64,000 nucleotides of DNA from Gnetum montanum (Eukaryota > Streptophyta > Gnetopsida > Gnetales > Gnetaceae). Every line of letters begins with the position of its first letter. Position 1 is the stretch's first letter. A program made the position numbers and the translations under genes. The stretch spans positions 15,200-79,199 of the forward strand of contig MNCI01036322.1 in assembly GCA_015680685.1 (NCBI GenBank), read 5' to 3'. The notes under the pieces were generated by a model. It was not told where the DNA came from. It saw only the letters and a list, made by a program, of their open reading frames with translations, and searched no databases. This document shows positions 48,024 through 60,684 of this stretch, piece by piece.

Positions 48024-48142
48024 ATGGACATTAACTATGCTATCTGTAAGGATGAATCACTTGTCATTACAGAAACTAGCCAACTAGATGATGTTGGTCA
48101 TTATGAAAAATGGGAGTGATCTAATTGCCTCTATGTCATGTT
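48024..48142 (+). pseudogene. Element D (copia): gag N-terminal part
   Basis: The reading from ATG 48024 gives MDINYAICKDES and, at the end, GHYEKWE then a stop in place of Arg, then SNCLYV. This is the WERSNRLSLM-type start of plant Ty1/copia gag. It is cut at the ATGTT target duplication by element C and continues in the same frame at 57119. Confidence 0.8.
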
Positions 48143-48975
48143 TGATAAGCGGTAAGGCACCCCTACATCCAACCATATGAATCACAAGCATTCACGCATG
48201 ATCCAATTGAATTCTGTGGCTGGGACTAGTTGTGCATCTAAATCATTCGATCGTAGTTCAGTGTCTTCCCACTTGAACCAATGGTAGCTTTGTTATAGAT
48301 GGTTTAGTCTAGAGTGAGACATATGATCCTTGATGTTGTTTGGACTAAGCTACTCCTAATAATAATAAAGAAATTAGTTGTTTTAATCTAATTATTAATG
48401 AAAGGTAAAGTCTAACTAGCCTATGTGTGATGAGTATCCATTCCTAACCTTCTGTACACACCTTAGACTTTGCATAGCTATCGTTGGGATTACCAAGTGT
48501 ACTATTGCTAGGCATACCAAAGGATAACACTATTGGGCATACTCATTTTGCTTAATGATAGGAATAATAAAGAGTAATGAATAATAATATTAACAAATGA
48601 AAATAATAAACATTTAAGCAATTAAAAGCAATAATAAGCTAAGTTGATGCCGCAATGATGGAAGTAATCTCAATCTTTATTGATGAATATGTAACATGTC
48701 CAAGTACGTCACACTCGAATAAGGATGTCATACAATTAGTTAAAATCATAATACATGAATGCACTAGAAACTAACAAAGCTTCAAATCAAAAATCTATGA
48801 ATCTAACTCTATCTTCTTTATTTCTTCTATGTCTCAACCATGCATCCCAGTGTGATATTTACAAGCATGCATGGAAGAGGTGATATCAAATCCTTAACAT
48901 TGGAGGTTGTGCCTTGATATTGGATACTCGACATTGTGGCTCTGATATTGGAACCTTGTAAAACATGATTCATCA
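48143..48975 (-). mobile_element. Element C: 3' LTR
   Basis: This 833-bp LTR reads TGATAAGCGG to GATTCATCA on the plus strand. The polypurine tract follows on its right (minus strand GTCATGGGGGTA). The flanking ATGTT (48138-48142) is repeated exactly at 57119-57123. The minus-strand TATA-like region is near 48858. Confidence 0.88.
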
Positions 48976-49159
48976 TACCCCCATGACTAAATGAAAATTC
49001 ATTCTCAAGTTAAACAAAATGAGGAACAAGTTCTTTACAAAATATTAGAAAGGTATGGAACTATTGACTAACTTAACTAGACACATAGATTGACTTTTCC
49101 ATGTCACAATGGTGTTTTACAAAAATGGACACAGCATGACAAAATAACAAAACTGGGGA

Positions 49160-51892
49160 AACTCACATAGTTTTTGGAGGTAATGGCTCTTCCATGGGTT
49201 GTTTCCCCTTGTCATCAAGCTTTTGAAATTTGTAGCAATTCAAGAGTGCCTACAACTTCTCCTCCTTTGTTCTTGGATTATGTATCATCCAAGCTAATGA
49301 ACCAATGTGTCTTGGAGCTAGTACATCCTACAGACATGGTAGTTATGAAAACAACTTATTTTCTTTCATGTACCAAGTTGCAAACTATATTTGTTCCTCC
49401 TTGAAGGCCCTAACCTTTTCTTTCAATTGATGATGATTCACCAATCTATTGGTAGGTTTGAGGTTACATCTCTTCGTCTATTGTAGCGAGACTTAACTAC
49501 TTCCAATGCTAAGTTTTCAATGTGGAGTTTTTATAGAGTACTTTTCCTATCTACAAACTCTTTTTCATATAGTACATAGGTGGCTACTACTTGTTACTCT
49601 AGCTTTTTTCTAGGTCAGCTTACTATTAACATGCCAAGGTTTGTGTAGTGAAGGTTAGCTAATGCCATGTACTCTTTCAAATCTTCAATCTGTAGGTCTT
49701 TGTTCTTTACTTCTCCTTGATGGACTAAGGCATAGCTATCTCAATATTGGCTGCTAATCAGAATTCTACGTTTTGATGGAATTGATGAAGGCCTTTGCCA
49801 TCTAGATCTCTTTTTAATTAATATATTTGTACATGCTAATTTGGTCTCAAAAGTACCCCTTTAAGTTTTCATGTTTCTTGACCTCATTTTACCACACACT
49901 TATCTCAATTGCAGATTTTTGACGTATTACGCAAACCTCCTCCATTAAGATGGTCCAAGTTTCTCTAGCCAATCTACTTATGTCTTGGTTGATCCTCACC
50001 AATTATTCTCTCAACTTGTGGACTCTTCCTTCTAAAATATTTTTCTATTTCTACATAGTGGTGAACCTTGCATTATCTACAATAAGCTATTTATTCTCCT
50101 CTTGTGCAACAATCAATGCCTTCTTATGAACATATGCTTGAGCTTCGATAGTTAAGGCATTCTAGACTGCTTTCTCCTTCTCTTGTTCAACAACTTCATT
50201 TTGTTCAATCAATCAGCCTATCTAGTCTGTTTGGAATTGTTCTCAATAGTTAGGCATGATGAATTGAAAAAGATCCCATCTTTCAGCTCTCATGGCAATC
50301 AACTCTTGTTGAAGTTGATACACTTTTGTTTCTACATGCTCTAACCTAGTCTCTGCCATGACTAGCTTCCCTTTTATGGTGATGAGGCTTAACTAAACTA
50401 TAGTGACATCATTGGGGATGTCAAAAAGAGTTGTCATTACTTGTCTAGTCTATAGAAATCTATCAAGCACATCCTCATGGACCACAAGAGTCATTGAAGT
50501 TCCAACTAGCATTTGGGCATCTTTCATTCTAGTCAAGTCTACTAGGAGCACAATAGGCACATTAAAATATTCTTTAATATGATTTGTGATAACTTCTATT
50601 GCACTTGCTATGTCTTGGTATTGCATGACCACAATGGTAGCACCTTCTCCTATTTCAATCATTACTTGAAAAGATGCAATGTTTCCAGAGATCTGTTGTT
50701 ATCATTAGGCTTCTCCTCTTGATTGTAAAGAAATATTTTCGCTTGATGGATTAGTAGAAATAGTGGGCTACATGGCATCATTAATGACTAGGAAGAGGTT
50801 TAATTCATTCCTACTTCCCTAACTAAGAGTTTCAACTATGCACTATAGATGGTTCATTATGGGCTATTAATCTTATGGTAGTGGCAGTGGAACTTATGAC
50901 TCTCACTACTACTTAGGCTCTTGCTCTATTTCCTTTTCTGGTTCTGGATCCTTTTCTAGTTCTTTTTCTTATTCATTACCAAGGTCTTTCCTTGGTGCTA
51001 TGGCTTGAGCAACTTAGTAAAAGAATCATTTTGAGCCCTCTTGGAAAAGTCATTGGTGTATCCTAGGATTCTAGCATGCTTGCACAACTTCTTGATTAGG
51101 CAAGGAAATAGAAGTGTTGTCTTTTCTACCTTCTTTTCTGTAAACCACCTTTGAATTTCCATGAAGTACAAGTAGGAAAGATTGACATTGTATTTTCCCA
51201 TTAATATTGCACTTCCCCTGGCTAGGTAGGATAATATTCTATTGAGCCCTTTATTTGGGAAGAGGTGGTATAAATCCTCTCTTCTACAGTCAACTGGCTA
51301 TATGTTTTATTATCTTTGTTATATAGCTACTTTAGCCACAACTTTTTGGTTTCTACATTAGACCTTGTGGACAAGTGTGTCAATTTGGCCCTCACATTTG
51401 GTAGATTCAGAGCCTCTGCAATTTCCTTGACTGAAAAAGAGATAGTGACTGTATCAATGTTGACTATGGTGTTCTTTCTTATTATGCCAAAAGTGGTACA
51501 TCTCACCTATGTACCATTTCCCACTTTCAAAGAGAATGTGTCATAAGGTGATGCTTGAAGTTGAGTTCTAATTGCCTCAAGGGAAAACACCATTAATGGT
51601 CCAACATTCATTTTCATTATGAATGTGGTCAACATGGATTTCTCCTAGATGACTTCAAGGCATTACTAGGACAATGTAAGGCATTTTCCTTGCATTGGAG
51701 CTTGTGGTTCTACAACCTCTCCTTGGACCAACTACCCTATAGTAGGAGTCTCTTGATGAATTCTAAATGATTGGGCCTCTTGTTCTTCATGTTTGGTTGG
51801 TAGGCCTTGTTTTCCTAGTCAGCTTCACCCACCTCTCAGGCATTTGGGTGCACCTTGCAAGGTCCTTCTTATCCTCCTCTCTTTGGGGCCAT
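49160..51892 (-). pseudogene. Element C extra ORF: transposon-associated domain and coiled coil
   Basis: This ORF lies in sense orientation between gag and the 3' LTR, within what is 3' UTR in relatives. It is read from an ATG at 51892 (MAPKRGG) with several stops and shifts. In order: TVTISFSVKEIAEALNLPN (about 51440), then MGKYNVNLSYLYFMEIQRWF and LLFPCLIKKLCKHARI (51201-51060), then a hydrophilic stretch and a coiled coil (about 50390-50290, KLVMAETRLEHVETKVYQL). The V-x-FS...ALNLP, NVNL...I and LLFPCLI-x-x-LC pattern is that of the 'putative plant transposon protein' domain seen in many plant repeats. Its biochemical function is unknown. The 3' end near 49160 is uncertain. Confidence 0.6.
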
Positions 51893-53990
51893 CTGCAATC
51901 AATTAAGGGTTTGATATTACTAAGTTGTCGTTGATCATTAATAGGTTTATACCTTACTCATGACCTTAGTTCTATGAAGTCCTTTAGCTCATATAATTAT
52001 AGAGTTAAAAAAATTTCTACAAACATGCCCAAAAAAGTATTCACTTCTTTTATGACCCTTTGCAATTGGCCTCTTTTCCTTTATGTATGACTTATCATGG
52101 CAGTTATGCTCCCTTGGGTGAGAAAATTAAAGGTTCTAACATTCATACAATTGATTGTTCATTAAAATACTTAAGGTTTTTAACATTCTTACCCTTATAA
52201 TACCTTTATACTGATAGCAAATTTTGAAAAAAATTTGTAATTTTTCCATTGAAGCCCCCTCCCCTAACTAAATTAAACACTTCGGGTTCAACTAGATTCA
52301 AATATCATGAAAATAAAAGTAGTATGGAGCAAGATATCGCATGTGGAAGTTGCTTGTGTAGGGCTTTAAGTTGAGAGAGAAAAATGAAAAAACTCCCATA
52401 GTTGCAAATGATGAGAATGGATTTCGGAACACTACAAGGATTCTATTTTTAGTTTTTATCAATCTGATATCAAGTATTTGACATCAAGTTTGACCTGATA
52501 TTGAGTAGTCAATATCAGGATACTTTAATTTTCATATTATGAAGGAATGTAGCATGGAAAATAAAGCTCTATGATTGGTGGAAGGGTTTCAGGTCAAATC
52601 CAAAGTTCTAGGATAAGTGAAAATTTATATGTCCACACCATTATGTGTTAGAAGATGGAATCGTTGGCATTAAAAGCTTTGGAAGATGCAAAAAGGAGTG
52701 TTACATCCATGATGCAGAATGGATTAGTTATATGATAATTAACATTTATGCAGTTTGAAGATTCAAGATAATGTAGTTGTATTAAACAAGTATAAGTCAC
52801 AATAGTTACACAAGTGGGTCCTCCCCAAAGAGGGCTTCAACCCTTAATGACCTTGTATAATCACAACTAAAAATGTTTATAAGGACCAAAGGGGTTGAAT
52901 GCAACATATACTTGTGAAATAAAGCACACATGTTGAAAAGACCAAATTGAGAAAATATCTCTATGTGACACAAAACCACAAGTTAGGACCATACGAATAG
53001 TGAGATGAGATGGACTTTAAAAAGGATTATAAAAATTGGAACATGAGGTGCCTTACCATAGGCATAATGAATCCTTATGTATTATTAATGGTTAAGTAAT
53101 AATTAGCCCTTTTTCCAAGATTAAAACCAAGTTGAAACCACATTCTAGTGACATTGCATTGTTTCATCACTTCATTTGACAACCATAAGACTACCATAGA
53201 TGCAAGGAGTAGCATCACTCGGCGTTTTGCCCATTAGAGTTCATTCATGATACTTTTTTTTTGTTTTTTTGATAGATTTTGAGAAACCATCAAACTTCAA
53301 GCATGGGTAACATGTATTTCTAGTGGGATCCTCAAATATTTTATTTTACTCTTACTTCCATTTTTCATTAGATCTACAAGGATATAATTATAACCTTAGT
53401 AACATGATAGAACATATAGAAGTGGTCAAAGAGAATCCACAAATCCCCTTGATGTCACACCCTTCACATTCCCGTTTGGTTCTTTACTTTCCTATCTAAG
53501 CACAATGATTATGAATTTCTTTTGGTTTGATGATGAAAAAAATATCATTATGACTAGGGAAAGTACCTCTTGTTAATGGAATGAATGGATGGATGATGTG
53601 GCCTCACTGTACAAATGATTAGTCCCTTATGAATTGACAACATAGAGAATGGGCTACATGATTATTTTATTTAGAAGAAAGATTACTAAAAAAGGGAATG
53701 AAAACAAAATGTGGAAAAAGTAGAAAAGGATAGAAAAAATTCATATCAAGAAATAAGAAAATGATAAAAAATTGTAAAAAAATAAAGATAAAAAATACCT
53801 AGTAATTCAGAACATTAAGATAGGGTGTCTCCCCCATAACTAAGCATTTAACCATGAAAAAAATTAATAAATGGATAAGAAGGCTTTATGAATTTGTGAA
53901 ATAGTGTTAACCTTTCATTTTCAAGTCACTAGGTGTCTCTTGGTTTAGTAGCAACTACATAGATAAGTTGTTGTTCATACACTTGGTTAT
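51893..53990 (-). other. Element C untranslated spacer between gag and extra ORF
   Basis: 52800-53900 matches the element A 3' UTR (for example 'gtgtctcccccataactaagc' against A at 26468). Gag follows directly on the right, so the whole RT-RNase H-integrase block is absent. 51893-52800 has no recognised feature. Confidence 0.6.
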
Positions 53991-53999
53991 TAATTATAC

Positions 54000-56317
54000 A
54001 ATGGGTCAAAGTATGAGTTGTGTCGATGTTGTATATGTCTAGCCCACACTTACATCCTTAATTATGATTAGGTATGCATGGATTCATTTGTCTCTTCACA
54101 ATTCTAGATTCATTGCTTCTATCAGGTGTTGGAGTAATGATGGATGGTGGCCCTTGTGTAGGATCAGAGGATGTTCATTGTGAAAGGGAAGGCATTGTAC
54201 TAGATTGGCATTGTGCTAGCTTGGATGATATGGTAGGTCCATGAGTGTTACACTTACACATGGGAGCCATCCTAAAGAAAGGACATTTTCAAGATTATGG
54301 TGGGAACCTACTAGCATTAGCATGTCTTTGCACATTTGTAGCACAAGTGACATTCCTTTGTTAATGCTATGGTGCTAAACCTTCCTGTGTTGCTAGTGGT
54401 GACATGCGATGGGGTGGAGTATGAGAATATTAAGGATAGGATGGAGAGTAAGAGGTGTTAGGTGGTGATCCTTCAGAATATTTCATGGGTTGATGATACT
54501 TAGGAGAGTGATAATAGCAATTTGAAGTAGAGGACATAGAACTAGTTGGGGAAATAGGCTATTGGACATAATAATCATATGGGTTTGACTGGTAGTAAGG
54601 GTAAGAGTAAGGCTGGTTTGATGATGGCCTCCCGCATGACTATGGGTGTTACCATTGCAGTTGATGATAGTTTTGAGGCTAGTAAGAAATCCTCCTAGGA
54701 TAGTATGATTGGTTGTAGGACTATCTATAATTACATTGTGGAAAAGGTAATTTCTTGGGCATATGCTTCTATATGAACTTGGGATTTAATGTAAAAGCCC
54801 AATACTCATGTAGATGCGACATGATTGGAAAATAGCCTTTCGAATCATCATATATGCAAATGTTACATTTTTCATCTTTTTTTATGGTTGAGTCTATAGC
54901 CCCATTTTCTTCAACCATTTTCCTTGTTTGTTGATAAGTGTTCCTAGCTATTTCTTGGTTCTTATTTCTCCATTTATTTTGATTGCTTAATTCATTTTGT
55001 GTTACTTTGTCCACTATGATTTCTACAAAATTTGTAACTTTCTCATTTATCCACTCTAACATCCTAACAAACTTTGCTTCAAGTTCTTCGATAGATTTCT
55101 ATATCAATAAGGTTTATTGTGGAATCACCTTTATTAAGAGTTTCCTCTTTCTCCTTACCATAGATGTGGCCCTTCTTCTTTTGAAGAGTTGGGTCCCAAT
55201 GATATTTCTCAACATTCTCCCATTTACATAGCTCTCCTTCTTCTTTTTCCACAAGCTTCAATTAGCTCTCAGATTTGATGGGTTCATAGCCCATATAAGT
55301 GACCTTAAGCATACATCCCAAGGGTCTCCCTCATTTCATTATGAAGTCCACCTATGATGTGGAAAAGCTTCTCTTCCTTAGAGAAACCATGACCTAGGCA
55401 TCTATTCAGTAGAGAATAATATCTATCTAAGGCCATGTCCAAGGGTTCACATTGTTCTTATCTCCATACTTGGATCTATCTCCTCATGTTGGACACCCTC
55501 ACATAGGTTTGGTATTTCTCTTTGAAAATTTCTAACATTCTGGACCACCGTCAAATTGAAATTGATTTCAATTATCTATACCATACTTTGGCTTTATCGA
55601 TTAATATCCTAGGGAAGAGCTTAAGCTTTTGTCGTCCACTTTCAATGTTGTATAAGGCACAAGCATCATGGAAGGCTAGTAAATGATGTTTTCGATCTAA
55701 ATCATAGGGATATTATTCATATCAAGCCTAGTTAGGTGACTTTCCTTATGATGCCTATGATGTATCTTAATTGCCTCTATGATTTGCATTAGGCTCTTAG
55801 TGGTGAACAAGGGTTTGTCATCATTAAACATGTCATGATAAAAATTGGTATATCTATTTTCCCAATTATGATGATTGCAATTGTGTTCATGTTGATGTCT
55901 TTAATTTTTCCCATGGTTTTGATTCCTATTTTTATTTTGATCCTAGAGGAAAGTTTTATCTCTATACCTACATTCATCTTCATTAGAACTAAACATTGAA
56001 GAGCAAGAGGAAGATAAGGAACTAGTAAAATAGCCATGGCTTCTATGATGTTCCCCATGGCCCCTTGATTTGTCATTTCTACGTTTTGAAGAGGTCCTAG
56101 TCCTTGAGGCCTTCCTTGGTCCAAGACTTACTTCATCTCCTCTAGGATTGTCTACCTTAGGTGAATGTAGTCTTTGAGTATCATTAGGATTGTCATGAAC
56201 ATATGAAACCCTTGCATAAGGCTAGTCACTCCAATTTTCTTCAACATATATCTTATTAGTTCTCCAATGAATGTTCTCAGCATACAATGCATTATCACTC
56301 CCTTGTGAAAGAGACAT
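54000..56317 (-). pseudogene. Element C gag (decayed)
   Basis: The ATG at 56317 gives MSLSQGSDNALYAENI, matching element Z gag. The Ser-rich and basic region follows at 56100-55850 (SLMQIIEAIKIHHRHH near 55790, compare LMEIIEVVKIPHRRR in Z). The core is at about 55700-55300. The C-terminal piece at 55062-54769 has KCNICIYDDSKGYFPIMSHL, the counterpart of GGCDICQYVYPKG in A. Many frameshifts are present. No protease active site is seen before the UTR starts. Confidence 0.7.
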
Positions 56318-56414
56318 TGTTTTTAGTTAATGATGTGTGTATTCAATATTTCCTAAAAGATATATTGCTAATGTATTTACAGTAATTGTGTATAATATAA
56401 CTAATCTAGATAAC

Positions 56415-56441
56415 TAGCACCATCCTTGGTAATGACTCCAA
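56415..56441 (-). other. Element C primer binding site
   Basis: On the minus strand TTGGAGTCATTACCAAGG follows the LTR. It is a degenerate version of the element A site. Confidence 0.55.
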
Positions 56442-57118
56442 TGATGAGTGGTGAGGTACCCCTACGCCTAACCATACAAATAACAAGCATTCATGCATGA
56501 TTTGGTTGAATAAAATTCTAGTTAGACTATGTCCAATGAGTATCCATTCCTAACCTTCCGTAAATGTCTTGGACTTTGCATAGCTATTGTTGAGGTTACC
56601 AAGCATACTGTTACTAGGCATACTAAATGATAATACTACTAGGCTACCAAGTAGTTACACTTAAGTGCTCACAATTAGTTGTACTGATTTTGATTAATGA
56701 TAAGAATAATCAAGAGCAATGAATGATAATATTAACTAAATAAAATAGTAAATAGTTAATCAAGTAAAAGCAATAATAAAGCTAAGTGGAGGCTACAATG
56801 GTGCAAGTAATCTTGATCTTTGTTGCTAAACATGTAACATGTCCAAGTACATCACACTCAAATAAGGATGTTGTACAATCAGTTAACATCATATTGCAGG
56901 CATGCATTGAAAAATAAAAAAGCTTGAAATCAAAAATCTATGAATCTAACTCTATCTTCTCTTTTTCTTCTATGTCTCAACCATGCACCCAAGTGTGATA
57001 TTTATAGGCATGCATGAAAGAGGTGATATTGGATCCCTAACATCGAAGGTTGTTCCTAAATATTGGATACCCAGCATTGCACTTTTGATATCAGAGCCTT
57101 GCAAAACATGACTCATCA
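56442..57118 (-). mobile_element. Element C: 5' LTR
   Basis: This 677-bp LTR reads TGATGAGTGGTG to GACTCATCA. Compared with the 3' LTR it lacks about 150 bp after 'catgcatgatttggttgaat'. The minus-strand TATA region 'gatatttatagg' is at 56998-57009. With the 3' LTR and ATGTT duplication it defines element C as 8,976 bp. Confidence 0.88.
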
Positions 57119-58620
57119 ATGTTCATGAAGACCAAGATTTTGGCTAGTATGTGTGGTTCATTAGAGTAGTATGACAATGTGTGAGCTTTGATGAAGGTAA
57201 TTCATGAACAATTTGAGTCATCAGACAAAGCTTTGGGTAGCATCTTAATAATGAAATTTTCATCCATGAAGCTCACCAAAATTCATGGAGTGCATGAGCA
57301 CATCATGAAAATGAGGGATATAGTAGCTGAGCTAAAAACACTTGAGGTTAAGATGTTAGAATCTTTCCTTGTGCCTACATCTTGAACACGCTTTTACAAC
57401 AGTAAATACCTTTAAGGTTTCTTATAACACACATAGGGAAAAATGGTCAATTAATGAACTAATAACCATGTGTGTACTAGAAGAGGGTAGGCTTGCTATA
57501 GAAGTGGAAGAGAGTGTGCATCTCACTACACTAGGAAAGAATAAGGGGAAGGGCAAACCACTTGCATAAGTTAATATTAAGTAGGAATCTAGATGCTTTT
57601 TCTACAAGAAGAAAGGGAATGTAAAGAAGGATTGTCCTAAATATTAGAATTGGCTTAAATAGAAAGGTACTCAATTCTCACATGTTTGTTTTGAATCTAA
57701 TATGATTGATGTTGTTCAAACACATGGTGGATTGACTTCGATTCAACAACCCATGTTACTAATTCCTTATAGGGGGTGCAATACCTAAGAGAGCTAATGG
57801 GAAGTGAGTTGTGCATCTAACATGTAGTGATTTTGATTTAGAGTTGGAAAAGACATTTTATATTCCAAGTTTTTTGAGGAATTTAACTTTGTTTCAAGGC
57901 TTGTATAATTGGGATTTTCCTTTAATTTTTTAGACACTATATTCAGCTTGTATTATAGATTTGAACTTACTGAAAATGGTACATTGACATATGGTATTTT
58001 CAAAATTAGTTTACAAAATGAAACTTCTTATACTTCTATGCATGTTCATGATAGTGCTGGTGTTATGAGATGTGTTATGAATGAAGAATCATCTATGTTG
58101 TGACATCATAGATTAGGGCATATCTCTATTGATAGAATAAGGAGATTAGTAAATGATGAAATACTTAGTATTCTAGATTTTACTAACATTGGCACTTGCG
58201 TGGACTGCATAAAGGGAAAGGAGACCAATATGTGAAAGTAAGGTGCCATGAGGAGTTCAGACATATTAGAGATCATAAATACAAATATTTATAGTCTAGA
58301 TCTAGATATGTATGATCAAAAGTATTTTATTACTTTTATTGATGATTACTCACAATATATGTATCTCTACGTGCTTTATATAGGAATAAAGCTTTAGATG
58401 CCTTTAAGGTATTTAAGGTTGAAGTAGGGAAATAGTGCAGTAAGCAAAAAAAGATAGTGAGATCTAATAGAGGTGGTGAATACTATGATAGTACACTAAT
58501 AATGAATAAGCATCTAGTCTTTTTGCTAAGTTTCTTTAAGAGCATGGGATTGTTTCCTAGTACACTATTCCTAGTCCTCTAGACTAGGATGGTGTGGTAG
58601 AGAGAAGAAACCAAACATTT
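57119..58620 (+). pseudogene. Element D (copia): gag, protease, integrase (decayed)
   Basis: Gag resumes in frame after element C: MFMKTKILASMCGS, then FESSDKALGSILIMKFSS (UBN2-type copia gag). The zinc knuckle near 57590 is degenerate (CFFYKKKGNVKKDC; one Cys and the His are lost). A protease-like TWWIDFDSTTHVTN follows near 57730. The pre-integrase domain is at about 58100 (HHRLGHISIDRIRRLV, CVDCIKGKET). The integrase core has FITFIDDYSQYMYLY near 58330 and, near 58590, the region before the catalytic Glu. The copia reading stops about 58620, so RT, RNase H and 3' LTR are missing. The gag-integrase order is diagnostic of Ty1/copia. Confidence 0.85.
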
Positions 58621-58639
58621 ATTGGTAATATTGGTTATT

Positions 58640-59362
58640 TCCCTATACAAAATCATATGGTATAGATTTGATTGACTCTTTATAATGAATTCTATTAGCC
58701 CATACTACCCATTTTAACTTTTCATGCCATGCTCGTGGAATTTGAGTTTTCATCTTTTTAATTCCATCTAATATAATTTTATTGGATGAATTAGCTAAAC
58801 CATTACCTTGTGAACAATATTTAGTTATAGCTTTGACAATAATATTATCTTCTCTAGCCCAATTTTTAAACTTTATAGAAATGAATGCTAGTCCATTATC
58901 CACTACTAAAGCATAATGACATCCATATCTAGAAATCATATCGTTTTCTAAAAATTGAATAACTTCATGAGATGTTATAGTTTTCATTGCTTTCACTTCT
59001 AATCAATGTGTGCAATAATCAGTGGCTATTAAGATAAACTTATGTTGGGTTGTTGATAATATATTAATCACTCCAATAAACTCTAAAGCCCATTGTGTGA
59101 ATGGCTTAGTTTCTATTATAGGTCATAAGGATGCTAAACTTTTGGAATCTTTCCATTTGAACGTTTGACATTGTGCATAAGTTTTAACTAAGTTATAAGC
59201 ATCATTAATCCTAGTAGGCCAATAGTAACCTACTCTAGTGATTTTATGTGCTAATGAATGATATCCTATATGTCCTTCCTTATGTAGTTGCTTCAAAGAA
59301 ACATTAGCTTGTTCTTGGTCTAACCATTTAAGGTATATTCCTTGGAAATTCTTCCTAAACAA
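58640..59362 (-). pseudogene. Element E (gypsy): integrase (decayed)
   Basis: 58996-58643 is the core: MKTITSHEVIQFLENDMISR, then ALVVDNGLAFISIKF, then YCSQGNGLANSSNK, where the catalytic Glu of GLAES is changed to Asn, and WHEKLKWVVWANRI. 59362-59123 is the zinc-binding N-terminal domain (LHKEGHIGYHS, RVGYYWPT, YAQCQTF). E is on the minus strand and cut at about 58630, where the opposite-strand copia sequence begins. Confidence 0.85.
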
Positions 59363-59603
59363 CTCACCACTAATTAGAGTAAAATTAGAACATTTAGATA
59401 CTAAAAGCTTTCTTTTATATCTAGGTAAATCTGAAGGATAATGGTAAAAGGTTAAATAAATTTAATATCATTGTACCATGGATCATGTAATTAGTTAGGA
59501 TTAAATGGGATATTGTTCTCCTCATCAATGGGTAGTATGTGAAGTGGTATTTTTTCTTTATCTTTAGGTATATCTTAATTTTCTAACATTGAGGCTTGGG
59601 CTA

Positions 59604-59750
59604 TTATCTTGCAAGACCAATTCCTCTAGCTAACTTGGCTACCTTCCATTGAATATTAAATTCTTGTAATTTCATAATCCAATTAACACATTTGTTACTA
59701 GGATCTTGTAATTTGGCTAATGTAATTGTGGTTGAATCAAGAACAATAAC
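59604..59750 (-). pseudogene. Element E (gypsy): RNase H end (decayed)
   Basis: The reading VLDSTTITLAKLQDP then WIMKLQEFNIQWKVAKLARG matches the end of a gypsy RNase H domain, in correct order before the integrase. It is interrupted at 59750 by the solo LTR. The sequence right of it (60685 on) is too decayed to follow with confidence. Confidence 0.65.
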
Positions 59751-60684
59751 TAATGAGTGGTGAGGTATCCCTACACCCAACCTACGATTAACAAAGCATT
59801 CATGTGCAATCCAGTTGAATTTCATGGAATTTATCATTTTTGGTGCACTAGTCCTTTAAGAACTGAATCTAGCCCTAAGGTCAATCGTTGTCTTCCCAAT
59901 TACACTTGTGATGTTTGTTGGTATGGTTAAGTGTAACTGAAGCATTTGATTTTTATCATTTTATGTTTTATAGTTTGGTGCTCAAAATGTAGATAAAAAT
60001 AATTTTATTAACTAATCTAAATTAATTAATTAACTAGAATTTAACTAATCCTAACATAAGCATCTGATCCCACTTTTCATACATGTCCTAAACCCATGTA
60101 TCCATTGTTGGGTGATCAAGTTCTACACTACTAGGCATACCATGCAATAACATTGCTAGGATTACCAAGCGAATATGTGTTACGCTTGAAGCAATCGTAC
60201 TTATGTGTGTAATCTATCTCACTTAATTACCTCATTAACATAATAACTAGGAAATATTTAATAACTAATTGCAAGATTTAATAAAAAATTGAAAATAGTA
60301 AATGCATAAATAAAATAGCTAATTTATCCAAAGTGCTATAAGGTTTATCAAAAAGCTCATCTTTATTGCCACACACACTATCCTACTCAAGTACAACAAT
60401 GCTCAAATAAAGATTCATACACAATGACTCCTACTACAAGCACTCAGGGAAAAAACTTTTAACATTCGAATGAAAAAAATGCAAGAGCTCCACTACAACT
60501 ATAATATACTTATGCCATAAATGGGGTTGCAAGCATGTATTTATAGCTCACACATGACACTATGTTGATAGGGCCTTATCAATGCATGGTAAGATGCATC
60601 AACTAGGCCTTATCGATGAGGCCTAGTCGATAAGGCCACATCAATGAGGCCTTGTCAACGTAGCCAACTTAACGTGACTCATCA
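59751..60684 (-). mobile_element. Solo LTR of the A/C/Z family inserted in element E
   Basis: This 934-bp LTR reads TAATGAGTGGTGAGG (start decayed from TGATGAG) to GACTCATCA. It has an exact 5-bp target duplication ATAAC (59746-59750 and 60685-60689). No internal region is left. Its U3 (60560-60660) carries repeated, partly inverted 'gatgaggcc' and 'ggccttatc' units in place of the 'gatgtcgaata' units of element A. The minus-strand TATA region is near 60538. Confidence 0.88.

Noticed and set aside
49174-49404. 76-codon plus-strand ORF
   Set aside because: It lies opposite the end of the element C extra ORF and has no motif; likely a shadow.
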